NCBI GenBank assembly: GCA_964503235.1
Contig: CAZCZJ010000030.1
Location: 1 to 24,847, forward strand
DNA length: 24,847 nt
Source: W425 sp964503235
GTDB lineage: Bacteria; Chloroflexota; Dehalococcoidia; Dehalococcoidales; RBG-16-60-22
Direction of reading: 5' to 3'
The stretch's first letter is position 1, and every line of letters begins with the position of its first letter. The position numbers were made by a program, and so were the translations under genes. The notes under the pieces are model-generated. The model ran no database searches, was not told the origin of the DNA, and was given only the letters and a program-made list of their open reading frames with translations. Positions 15,338 to 22,063 of the stretch are shown one piece after another.

Positions 15338-16447
15338 TTATGGAGTACTTACTATCCTTGTCTGGTCGGATAAAGCCAGAGTATTATCGTCTATCCTTAT
15401 CTGCATATATCCCGGACCGTTCTCAGGCCCGCTGCTGTCCGTCTCGCCGTAATAGACTATTTCTAGATAGTCGCTATCATCGATTACCGTGTACCCGGGG
15501 AAAGCATAGGTAGCGCTCTTGGTTACCCATACTTCCGCTTCGCTAATAGTAAGGTAGGCGTCAGCGACATTAGAAGCTATCGTAGCCCGTACGGTACCGT
15601 CAGCCTTCCTCACCAGGATATCTATGTCAAAATTAACGTCACCGTTTGTATTAGGGAATTGAGGGTCTCCCCAGGTACGGCAATGGTAGTATACCGTCCA
15701 TGTCTGCGCGGGAATCTGGCTGATGCCTGTCAGCGGGAATAAACTTCTGGCTGTCCTGGATGAATAATTTTCGTCATAAAGTATTTTTCTGGCTACCTCG
15801 TCAGTTACAAAAGCATCGGTAGTAATAGTCACCGCGTCTCCATCGCAGGGGGATGCTTCCGCCATCTGGAAATACTCATCACCGGTGATGAAGGTGCTTT
15901 CGGAGTGTGGGGTCAGCCAGGTATAGCCAGGATTGGAAAAAGAAATAGAGTCGGATATCCCGTTATGAGTGGTAAGAGTTAAATTAGCCGATGTGTTATC
16001 ACCGGGCAGTGGATTTAGCTTGGCGAGGATTATCAACTCTTCCTGTGGATTTAGCAAACCCGGCTCGAAAAATTCCGGTTGTCCGCCCAGGCAAATCCCC
16101 GCTTTCTGCCATTCATTATCGCCGGGTGTTCCCTCGGTATAAGGTAACCACTCCGAATATCGAGAACCGCCGCTATCATCATAGCGGACGATTAAGTCCC
16201 ATTTATCATAGTCACCCAGTTTATACTGTCCGCTGTTATCTACCGTGACCCTCAGCAGGTCCGACCATGAAAGGTACTCGGCACGTAATGCGGTTACCGA
16301 TGTTCTCATCAGGTCTCCTTCTCTCGTTATCATCTGGTCGAAGCTGAGAGCGGCGGTATCGGCTGAGGTTAAAATCCCCTGTGACAATGTCATGCCTCCC
16401 AGCATAATCAAGGCTATGCAAATGATACAGACGACGATTGTCGCCAT
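15338..16447 (-). CDS. ArlF-like protein with a large extra C-terminal domain
   Basis: Predicted envelope protein of 369 residues. The first 165 residues parallel the neighbouring 171-residue ArlF-like protein: an N-terminal hydrophobic helix (IALIMLGGMTLSQG), then a beta-rich domain with VDNSG, DKWDLIVRYDD, WLPYTEGTPGDNEW and a closing THNGIS motif. Residues about 170-369 are an additional, apparently beta-rich and Asp/Thr-rich domain that I cannot assign. Archaeal ArlF is about 150 residues, so the C-terminal half is an extension. It may reach through or bind the bacterial cell wall where archaea have an S-layer. The ATG follows AAGGAG. It lies between the shorter paralogue and arlJ. Confidence 0.75.
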   Translation of the reverse strand: MATIVVCIICIALIMLGGMTLSQGILTSADTAALSFDQMITREGDLMRTSVTALRAEYLSWSDLLRVTVDNSGQYKLGDYDKWDLIVRYDDSGGSRYSEWLPYTEGTPGDNEWQKAGICLGGQPEFFEPGLLNPQEELIILAKLNPLPGDNTSANLTLTTHNGISDSISFSNPGYTWLTPHSESTFITGDEYFQMAEASPCDGDAVTITTDAFVTDEVARKILYDENYSSRTARSLFPLTGISQIPAQTWTVYYHCRTWGDPQFPNTNGDVNFDIDILVRKADGTVRATIASNVADAYLTISEAEVWVTKSATYAFPGYTVIDDSDYLEIVYYGETDSSGPENGPGYMQIRIDDNTLALSDQTRIVSTP

Positions 16448-16522
16448 GACCTAAACTCCTTAATGAACGTGATGTTCTCTATTTTTATCTCCTTTTTCAT
16501 CCTGTAGCTGCGGTCTCTACCA

Positions 16523-17038
16523 CTATTGAGTAAAGTAGGTAGAAGCCGTAATGCCGTCAGGAGTGGCAACGACCACCATATTGGTGGTATTGTCTCCTAC
16601 CGCAGGATCGAGCTGCGCTATCAGTAATATCGATTCACTCTGGTTTAATACATTCGGTTCATATACTTCGGTTTCTCCGTTAAGTGATATCCCCGAAACT
16701 TCCCATTCGTTATCACCGAGTGTTCCCGCGGTATAGGGAAGCCATTTGGAATAATAAACGCCGGTATCGTCATAATACTGGACGATGAAATCCCATTTAT
16801 CAAAATCAGCCAGCTTGGCCTGACCGGTGTTTTCCAGTATAACCTCGAGTGTATTTGCTGCTGTCAGGTTTGAGCTGACCGGAGTTAATTCCGTCCTCAT
16901 CAGTGTTTCACCCCTCTGCCTGACATCCTCCAGACCGGCTGTGCTGGTGTCTACAGTTGTCATAAATCCCTGGGACATTGTCATGCCGCCAAAGACTATC
17001 AGGGCTATACATATTAAAGAGACAATTATCGTCTCCAT
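16523..17038 (-). CDS. arlF: ArlF-like stator protein
   Basis: Protein of 171 residues with a single N-terminal hydrophobic helix (IVSLICIALIVFGGMTMSQG) and a beta-sandwich-type domain with a typical ArlF/ArlG element (LEVILENTGQAKLADFDKW). In Archaea ArlF and ArlG form the stator that holds the motor against the S-layer. The end, VVATPDGITAS, resembles the strand that closes archaeal ArlG/ArlF domains. It starts 11 bases after arlG behind a CGGAG site. The next gene encodes a longer paralogue. The family assignment rests on domain pattern and position, not on an alignment; it could equally be a minor pilin. Confidence 0.75.
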   Translation of the reverse strand: METIIVSLICIALIVFGGMTMSQGFMTTVDTSTAGLEDVRQRGETLMRTELTPVSSNLTAANTLEVILENTGQAKLADFDKWDFIVQYYDDTGVYYSKWLPYTAGTLGDNEWEVSGISLNGETEVYEPNVLNQSESILLIAQLDPAVGDNTTNMVVVATPDGITASTYFTQ

Positions 17039-17049
17039 ATATTTCTCCG

Positions 17050-17526
17050 TTACATACTAAAGTAATATTCGTCATATATTCCGTTGGGCAAGATAAACTT
17101 GGTATAATATGTCCCTGTTCCCGGGTCGCTGGTATAGCTGACCGTAATTTTAAGAGTGGCGCTGGTTTGCCACTCGATATCGTTTTCAATATCGAAGTCC
17201 CATTGAGGGTAACCGCCTTCGGCTTCGGTGGTATAGGGAATGCGTTCAAAGTTGTCCTCCTGTCCGCAGAAAAGGTCACAGTCATCGATTACCTTGATGC
17301 TCTGTACCCCGATGTTTTTTACCCACAGGTAGACTGACGTGCGGTTGGCCGTATTAGCAGCATGAACAATGTTTATCCGGCTTTTCATCCGTTCATCAAC
17401 CTGTTCGGCCATGCTTACCATGGCCTGGCTGGAACGGTTTACCATCGGATAAACACTGTTAAAGACAAATATCATACAAACAACCCCCGCTATAATAAGT
17501 AGAGCTGTAGTTACGGCCTTGTCCAA
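17050..17526 (-). CDS. arlG: ArlG-like stator protein
   Basis: Protein of 158 residues, the usual ArlG length. It has an N-terminal hydrophobic helix (TTALLIIAGVVCMIFVFNSV), a helical stalk (SSQAMVSMAEQVDERMKSRI) and an immunoglobulin-like domain containing YLWVKNIGVQSIKVIDDCD, LKITVSY and a closing LPNGIYDEY. The VWVKN(V/I)G strand and PNG(I/V).DE end are the most recognisable ArlG features. In Archaea ArlG forms a short filament on the cell surface that works with ArlF as stator. The start is a TTG at 17526, seven bases after GGAGG. A strong hairpin separates this gene from the archaellins. Confidence 0.85.
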   Translation of the reverse strand: MDKAVTTALLIIAGVVCMIFVFNSVYPMVNRSSQAMVSMAEQVDERMKSRINIVHAANTANRTSVYLWVKNIGVQSIKVIDDCDLFCGQEDNFERIPYTTEAEGGYPQWDFDIENDIEWQTSATLKITVSYTSDPGTGTYYTKFILPNGIYDEYYFSM

Positions 17527-17624
17527 AACAGTCCTCCGTCACTCATTCAAAAGTAGTTCGCGTTTCCGCCATTAAGTTTTTCCACAGCCTGTTAAAGCGG
17601 GCAGTTCCCTCTTAATATTCTGGA

Positions 17625-17659
17625 GGTGGGGTGGGGGCTATAATTCTCCCCACCCCACC
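17625..17659 (-). repeat. Perfect 12-bp GC-rich stem-loop between archaellin 3 and arlG
   Basis: GGTGGGGTGGGG (17625-17636) pairs perfectly with CCCCACCCCACC (17648-17659) around an 11-base loop. No T-tract follows on either strand. Its position between the archaellin genes and the motor genes suggests partial termination or protection of the upstream archaellin mRNA from 3' decay. Confidence 0.6.
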
Positions 17660-17679
17660 GTAACCTGGGATTATAAAAA

Positions 17680-18327
17680 CTAGCGAAGGTTCATTATGGC
17701 ATCAATAAATGCCGGTGTGGTGCGTTCTATCTCCAGAACGGCGCCAACGGGTGTCTGAACTATCAGGCTGAACTCCGTATTGATACCGAGTTCATTACCT
17801 GTTAGGGCGTTTATAAGGTTACCGGGGACAGCAGTATCATCGTCGCCACCGATTATTATCTTGAATTTCTCGTTATTTTCCAGCAGGTTGTCGTCATCGC
17901 AGCCACCCAGCTTGCTAATGGTCCAGTACAGGTCGTTCACCGTCTGTTCCTGGTCGATGTAATTGATGACAACCTTATTGGGGCTGTCATCAGCCGCCAA
18001 TCCCGTAGCGGTGCCATCTTCGGCAGGTGGTGTGAAGTCAATCGCCTCACCACCGAGGACGTTGGATACGGTGAAGCTTATCTGCTGGATGACGGCGTCA
18101 TCACCGGAACCGTTGGCGGTAGCGATGACATTGCCCTTGAGTTCCAGGGTGCTTTGGGCTTCCTTAAGTCCGGAATACACTGCCTCCTGGCTCTTCTGGG
18201 TCGAAAAGAGGCCTGCGGAAAGGGTGGTGTAAGCGAAAACCGCGGCGACCACGACAAAGGCAATAAGGATGATAGCCGTTTCCAGACCGGTAATACCCTT
18301 CTCACGATTTAAGAATTTCTTTAGCAT
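17680..18327 (-). CDS. arlB: Archaellin 3 (major filament subunit)
   Basis: Filament subunit precursor of 215 residues. The class III signal peptide is MLKKFLNREKG, with cleavage expected after G11 by an ArlK/PibD-type peptidase. The mature N-terminus ITGLETAIILIAFVVVAAVF forms the hydrophobic core helix, followed by LFSTQKSQEAVYSGLKEAQ, very close to euryarchaeal archaellins. The outer beta domain ends in the archaellin-type IERTTPAFIDAIMNL. The first 65 or so residues are nearly identical to archaellin 2; the outer domains differ. The AAGGAGG site and start region are identical in the two genes. A strong hairpin follows 21 bases after the stop. It lies last in the archaellin group, before arlG. 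Confidence 0.93.
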   Translation of the reverse strand: MLKKFLNREKGITGLETAIILIAFVVVAAVFAYTTLSAGLFSTQKSQEAVYSGLKEAQSTLELKGNVIATANGSGDDAVIQQISFTVSNVLGGEAIDFTPPAEDGTATGLAADDSPNKVVINYIDQEQTVNDLYWTISKLGGCDDDNLLENNEKFKIIIGGDDDTAVPGNLINALTGNELGINTEFSLIVQTPVGAVLEIERTTPAFIDAIMNLR

Positions 18328-18367
18328 TTTTCCTCCTTTAATCTTGTTGAACTGGATTAGGAATTAA

Positions 18368-19015
18368 TTAGTGCAGGTTGACAATGGTATCTATCCAGGC
18401 GGGCGTAGTCCGCTCAATGGTCAGGGTAGCTCCGGCCGGTGTCAGTATTTCCAGGTTAAAGGTAGTTTTTACTGACAGAGGATGGGCGGCATCTAGAGCA
18501 TCGATAAGATTACCATTGCCGGCAGCACCATCGTCACCGACGGTTATTTCGAACCTCTCGTTGGCCTCTAACAGGTCATCATCGTCAGCGTTCCCCAGCT
18601 TGGAAATTTCCCAATAGAGGTCATCCACTGCCTGGTACTGGTCCTGGTAATTGATTACGACTACGTTGGGAGAACCGGTAGTGTCGGCTTTTCCGTCGTC
18701 AACGGTATCGACCGGTTCCGTGAAATCAATCGGTTCACCGCCAAGGACGTTGCCTACGGTGAACTTCAACTGGGCTATCGTACCGGCACTGCCGGGAGTT
18801 TCGGCAACGGCGATAACGCCGCCCCTGAGTTCAAGAGTACTCTGGGCTTCTTTAAGTCCGGAATAGACGGCCTCCTGGCTTTTCTGCGTGGAAAACAGGC
18901 CGGCGGAAAGTGCCGTGTAAGCGAAGACGGCAGCCACCACGACAAAAGCAATCAGGATGATGGCGGTCTCCAGACCCGTGATGCCCTTCTCACGATTTAA
19001 GAATTTCTTTAGCAT
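18368..19015 (-). CDS. arlB: Archaellin 2 (major filament subunit)
   Basis: Filament subunit precursor of 215 residues with the same signal peptide as archaellin 3 (MLKKFLNREKG, cleavage after G11) and the same core helix, differing there by one residue (YTALSAG against YTTLSAG). The outer beta domain is diverged but keeps a similar framework, including VNDLYWTISKLG/VDDLYWEISKLG and the end IERTTPAWIDTIVNL. An upstream gap of 143 bases to the small lipoprotein-like gene contains an imperfect 6-bp inverted repeat but no convincing promoter. Tandem archaellin genes are usual in Archaea, where different subunits can occupy different parts of the filament. Confidence 0.93.
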   Translation of the reverse strand: MLKKFLNREKGITGLETAIILIAFVVVAAVFAYTALSAGLFSTQKSQEAVYSGLKEAQSTLELRGGVIAVAETPGSAGTIAQLKFTVGNVLGGEPIDFTEPVDTVDDGKADTTGSPNVVVINYQDQYQAVDDLYWEISKLGNADDDDLLEANERFEITVGDDGAAGNGNLIDALDAAHPLSVKTTFNLEILTPAGATLTIERTTPAWIDTIVNLH

Positions 19016-19158
19016 TTTTCCTCCTTAATAAACGGTAATTGGTCAAGTATAGATGTGTTCTTTTCATTATTAATGTCTCTTTTTATTACTTTAGACATCA
19101 CCCCCTTCCGTTTTCGTGCTTATTTATGTTAATGGTTACACCTTAAATTCATATTTAC

Positions 19159-19383
19159 TTACACAAAAGCGGTTGTGCCGTCCCGCATAACCGGAGCAAA
19201 CGGCGCAGGATTTAATTCAGCAGGTTGCGGTAATAAGGCATCGTTGGCTACAGGTAATAAAGCCGGACAAGCTGTCATTGCTAGTCCGGCAATAAAGCCT
19301 AAAACCAGTGGTAATGCTTTTTTATTACCTTCGCTGTTCGGTATATGATTGCCGGTCTTTCCGGTAATATTTGTTATTTTCAT
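19159..19383 (-). CDS. Small possible lipoprotein between archaellin genes
   Basis: Protein of 74 residues from the ATG at 19383. It has a basic stretch (NKK, 20-22) followed by a hydrophobic segment (ALPLVLGFIAGLAMTAC) that ends in a lipobox-like MTAC (C39), and then a proline- and alanine-rich tail. An in-frame TTG at 19419 overlaps the archaellin 1 stop (TTGA) and would add 12 residues; translation could be coupled that way. I do not recognise the family. It could be a secreted or membrane-anchored part of the filament system or a fortuitous frame. Support is its position in the operon and the signal-like segment; the ribosome binding site is weak. Confidence 0.45.
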   Translation of the reverse strand: MKITNITGKTGNHIPNSEGNKKALPLVLGFIAGLAMTACPALLPVANDALLPQPAELNPAPFAPVMRDGTTAFV

Positions 19384-19415
19384 ACGTATTGTCCCAGCCC
19401 TGATAAACTGCTTCG

Positions 19416-20012
19416 TCAATACAGATTCACAATCTGGTCAACTCTGGCGGGAAGCGTCCGCTCGAGGACGAGTACGGCACCGGACGGAGGTTTAACCTCC
19501 AGCTCGAAAGTATGGTAGGGGCCGGGCATTTGTTCAGGTGTGGCATTGGCGCTTACACAGGAAAGGTCGACGGTTATCATGAACAATTCGTTATTATCAA
19601 GCATGTTATCGGCATCGACCGTATTTAACTTGGTTAATGTCCAGTTTACTGTGGGGAATATCTGGTAGGCGTCGCTGTAAGAAATGACTACAAGGTTGCT
19701 ATTGTTGGATGAAGTATCGGTAAAGTCGATTGAATCGCCGCCGGTGGTGGTACCCACCGTAAAATAGACTTCCTGAAGAACACTGGCCTGCATTAGGCCG
19801 TATATATTTCCCTTAACTTCAATAGTGCATTGAGCTTCTTGCAGACCGGCATGAATAGCCTCCTTGGCTTTTTGTGTGGAAAATAGGCCTGCGGAAAGCA
19901 CGACATAGGCAAACACGGAAGCTACGATAACGAAAGCAATAAGGATAATAGCGGTTTCGATTCCGGTGATGCCCTTCTGGTTCTCATCTTGCTGTTTCAT
20001 CTTTGTATGCAT
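19416..20012 (-). CDS. arlB: Archaellin 1 (filament subunit, first gene of the block)
   Basis: Filament subunit precursor of 198 residues. The start is the ATG at 20012, seven bases after GGGAGG; the GTG just before it would be only four bases away. The signal peptide is longer and more polar than in the other two (about 14 residues, ending QKG), with cleavage before ITGIETAIILIAFVIVASVF. The core helix continues as LFSTQKAKEAIHAGLQEAQ, and the protein ends LERTLPARVDQIVNL. It has two cysteines in the mature part, unlike the other archaellins here (one near the core helix at QCTIE, one in LSCVSA). As the first gene behind the promoter it may be the most expressed, or it may be a base subunit. 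Confidence 0.92.
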   Translation of the reverse strand: MHTKMKQQDENQKGITGIETAIILIAFVIVASVFAYVVLSAGLFSTQKAKEAIHAGLQEAQCTIEVKGNIYGLMQASVLQEVYFTVGTTTGGDSIDFTDTSSNNSNLVVISYSDAYQIFPTVNWTLTKLNTVDADNMLDNNELFMITVDLSCVSANATPEQMPGPYHTFELEVKPPSGAVLVLERTLPARVDQIVNLY

Positions 20013-20079
20013 CACGGTTCCTCCCAGGTATTAGCTTGGACTATTCAAATCTACCTCCGATGCTTTACTCTCGCTAGCA

Positions 20080-20111
20080 GACCATCACCAATCTTGGTGG
20101 GTCGTTTTTTT
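20080..20111 (+). terminator. Terminator-like hairpin pointing away from the archaellum operon
   Basis: GACC (20080-20083) with GGTC (20100-20103) and CACCAA (20086-20091) with TTGGTG (20094-20099) form a stem interrupted by a two-base bulge. A G and seven T follow on the plus strand. No plus-strand gene ends here, so it would stop antisense transcription across the archaellin leader. In the minus-strand mRNA the same hairpin lies in the 5' leader. Confidence 0.45.
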
Positions 20112-20140
20112 AATAATTCTTTAGTAAAAATAACCAGTAC

Positions 20141-20186
20141 CAATACGTGGAAATCCCTGAGATAATTTGAGGGGCTACACGTATTG
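20141..20186. promoter_or_regulatory. Perfect 9-bp inverted repeat around the archaellin promoter
   Basis: CAATACGTG (20141-20149) and CACGTATTG (20178-20186) are separated by 28 bases, with a second short inverted pair (CCCT/AGGG) inside. The arms bracket the -10 element and one touches the -35. This is a plausible operator for a regulator of the archaellin operon. Confidence 0.5.
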
Positions 20187-20190
20187 TCAA
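20162..20190 (-). promoter_or_regulatory. Predicted archaellin operon promoter
   Basis: On the minus strand TTGACA (20185-20190) and AATTAT (20162-20167) are separated by 17 bases. Transcription would start near 20155, leaving a leader of about 140 bases before the archaellin 1 ATG. The perfect -35 is bacterial in style; no archaeal BRE/TATA pair is needed to explain the signal. Confidence 0.6.
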
Positions 20191-20201
20191 TTCAGGGTAT
20201 C

Positions 20202-20238
20202 GGTGGCACAATCAAAAGCGAATATTCGCCAGGTGGCA
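20202..20238. promoter_or_regulatory. 12-bp palindrome flanked by direct repeats, upstream operator candidate
   Basis: GCGAATATTCGC (20218-20229) is a perfect palindrome. GGTGGCA occurs on both sides (20202-20208 and 20232-20238), exactly 30 bases apart. The palindrome is centred about 68 bases upstream of the predicted archaellin start, a usual activator position, and about 200 bases upstream of the divergent regulator gene. The rest of the gap 20239-20422 is AT-rich and shows no clear promoter. Confidence 0.45.
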
Positions 20239-20422
20239 GAAATATAACGGAATATTAATGATTATTTAATGGAAAGTTTATAAATTTTTATTTATCTCTT
20301 TATATATGTGGGTTACAATCTCATAAGTTAGAAAAAGGTAAGAAAAGTGATATAACGCGGTATAAAGAAAGTTATCTCATCTAATTTACCGGATAAAAAT
20401 AAAACATACGAAAGGTCTAACC

Positions 20423-21154
20423 ATGATTCAGACAAAAACGGACACGATAAGATTATATATAGTGGAGGAACAGGAATTATATCGGGAACTATATAAATAT
20501 GTTTTACCGACACGCGAGAATATTGAACTGTTGCAGGTTTCTTCGACTGATGATATAGAGGGTATCAGGCAAAACGTATCGGAGCTGCATCCCGATGTTC
20601 TGCTTTTAAGCGTCAAGAAGCTTAACAGCGCGATTGTCGGAGAGCTTGAACAGATAAGAAATAACTATCCCGAAATGGGGATAGTTATTTTACTTGTATT
20701 CTACAGTTCCCAGGATATTGAACTGCTCCGAAGGCTGGCATTGAGCGGGGAAAGCGGTATGGCGTTGTTCCTGAAACAATCACTGGACAAGGTCGACCAG
20801 CTATGCCAGACAATCCAGGCTGTTTATGATGGCCAGGTAATTCTCGACCCACCGCTGGCTACCTTTATGTTTGCCGGAAAACCCGAATGTCCGTTTTTAA
20901 AGCAATTGACCACCCGAGAACTGGAAATCCTCAGCTTACTTTCCCAGGGATACACAAATTCCGCCATCGCCGAGACACTTTTCATCGATATCAAGACCGT
21001 TGAACACCACCTCAACAGCATGTACAGCAAACTTAAATCCGACCCGGATTACATTACCAAACATCTTAGAGTCAGCGTGGCCAGAATTTACCTGGAAACG
21101 ATGGGGGATCTGTATCAGAAAGAGGAATCGATGGTAAGGGTTGGCAGCAGATAG
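20423..21154 (+). CDS. LuxR/NarL-type regulator with a pseudo-receiver
   Basis: Transcription regulator of 243 residues, divergent from the archaellum block across a 407-base gap. The N-terminal domain (8-140) has the receiver fold pattern, but the acidic pair is EE (15-16) and the phosphoacceptor aspartate is replaced by serine (S63 in VLLLSVKK). The distal lysine may be kept (FLKQS, K118). Such a domain cannot be phosphorylated normally, so activity is probably set by ligand, partner or protein level. The C-terminal helix-turn-helix (161-225) is well formed: LTTRELEILSLLSQGYTN, SAIAETLFIDIKTVEHHLN. The start follows GAAAGG. Position makes it the leading candidate for control of the archaellin promoter; this is an inference. 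Confidence 0.88.
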   Translation: MIQTKTDTIRLYIVEEQELYRELYKYVLPTRENIELLQVSSTDDIEGIRQNVSELHPDVLLLSVKKLNSAIVGELEQIRNNYPEMGIVILLVFYSSQDIELLRRLALSGESGMALFLKQSLDKVDQLCQTIQAVYDGQVILDPPLATFMFAGKPECPFLKQLTTRELEILSLLSQGYTNSAIAETLFIDIKTVEHHLNSMYSKLKSDPDYITKHLRVSVARIYLETMGDLYQKEESMVRVGSR

Positions 21155-21173
21155 ATTACATTACCCGAGAATT

Positions 21174-21479
21174 TTATACGAGATAAGCAATCAACTCTTT
21201 AACATTCCAGACAGCTACCCCGAGCAGCAGGGCAATAGACGGCCAGAGAAGTCTGCCGGGCATAAGCCAGGCAACCAACAGCGGTAGAATTACCTTGGCC
21301 ACCACCAGCAGAGCCGGTATTTCCAATAGAAATCCTACGAAAGGATTCAGTTCATCAAAGCCCAGGTGCATAGCCACCAGTGTCAGCGTAAGGTCGACCT
21401 GATTCAAGAGAACAAAAGACACCTTTTCAATAGTACATCTTTTAAATGTAGCCGAAGAATCCCACCAACTGGTTGTCAT
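21174..21479 (-). CDS. DUF5658-like small membrane protein
   Basis: Protein of 101 residues with about three hydrophobic segments (about 20-38, 48-72, 78-98). It shows the pattern LNQVDLTLTLVAMHLG then DELNPFVGFLL, with an Asp in the first helix and an E.NP motif, as in the DUF5658 family. Function is unknown in that family. The ATG follows AAAAGG. It converges with the pseudo-receiver regulator, whose stop is 19 bases away, and no link to the archaellum is evident. Confidence 0.7.
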   Translation of the reverse strand: MTTSWWDSSATFKRCTIEKVSFVLLNQVDLTLTLVAMHLGFDELNPFVGFLLEIPALLVVAKVILPLLVAWLMPGRLLWPSIALLLGVAVWNVKELIAYLV

Positions 21480-21605
21480 TTAACCTTTTCACCTGGTAAA
21501 CATCACTAGAACTATATTCTAGTACCTTAATTTCCTCTATTTTAATCGAATCGACTTACTAAAGACAAATATTCTTCTTTTGGTATAGTTCCACTGAAGA
21601 AACTA

Positions 21606-21938
21606 CTATTCCCAGGCTTTTATTAATTTGTAATTGGCCATCCATTTTACATCAATGCCGCCGTCTTTCCAGCTTCCCTGCATTTCTTCCATAGCCGCGG
21701 CAAATTCCGGACTGATGCTAAAATCAGTCTGGGCTTTCTCATTCTCGTACTCATAAAAAGCCAGGTATTTGGAGTGGTCGTTGCTTTCACCCATCAGCTG
21801 ATACCGGCTGGCTTTTTTCAGTCCGTCGTATTTCATCAACATCGGTATGTGTATATCGTTATACCACTGGTTGAATTTATCTTCCATATCCGCTTTACAA
21901 CTGGTCGCTACTATTTGTAACACCTTCGAGTCTGGCAT
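21606..21938 (-). CDS. Small dimeric alpha/beta-barrel-like protein (EthD/DUF4286-like)
   Basis: Protein of 110 residues with the dimeric ferredoxin-like pattern seen in EthD and related proteins: a first strand (KVLQIVATSCK), an amphipathic helix with FNQWYNDIHIPMLMK (the W-N-xHIP motif), a second strand (YLAFYEYEN) and a second helix with a Trp. Such proteins bind or modify small hydrophobic molecules, but the substrate here is unknown. The frame extends upstream to 22100. I chose the ATG at 21938 because a GGAGGG site precedes it and the extension has no recognisable content and overlaps the repeat region. No functional link to the neighbours is visible. Confidence 0.75.
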   Translation of the reverse strand: MPDSKVLQIVATSCKADMEDKFNQWYNDIHIPMLMKYDGLKKASRYQLMGESNDHSKYLAFYEYENEKAQTDFSISPEFAAAMEEMQGSWKDGGIDVKWMANYKLIKAWE

Positions 21939-22063
21939 ATATTGATACCCTCCTGTTTTTTCACCTATCATAGTTTTTTGCCTTGTTTCTGTCAAACCGG
22001 TTTTCAGTAGATGAAATATGGTTCTATTTGCATTTAGTCTATGGGTGCGTACCTCACCCCTGA

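Noticed and set aside
9356..20012. Reading the block as a Tad or type IV pilus cluster
   Set aside because: ArlH (KaiC-like), archaellin-type core helices, ArlG and a 502-residue two-domain ArlJ fit the archaellum; no PilM/N/O, secretin or TadZ-like genes are seen.
20202..20216. Sigma-54 promoter starting at TGGCAC
   Set aside because: The expected GC of the -12 element is one base out of place and the TTGC pattern is missing.
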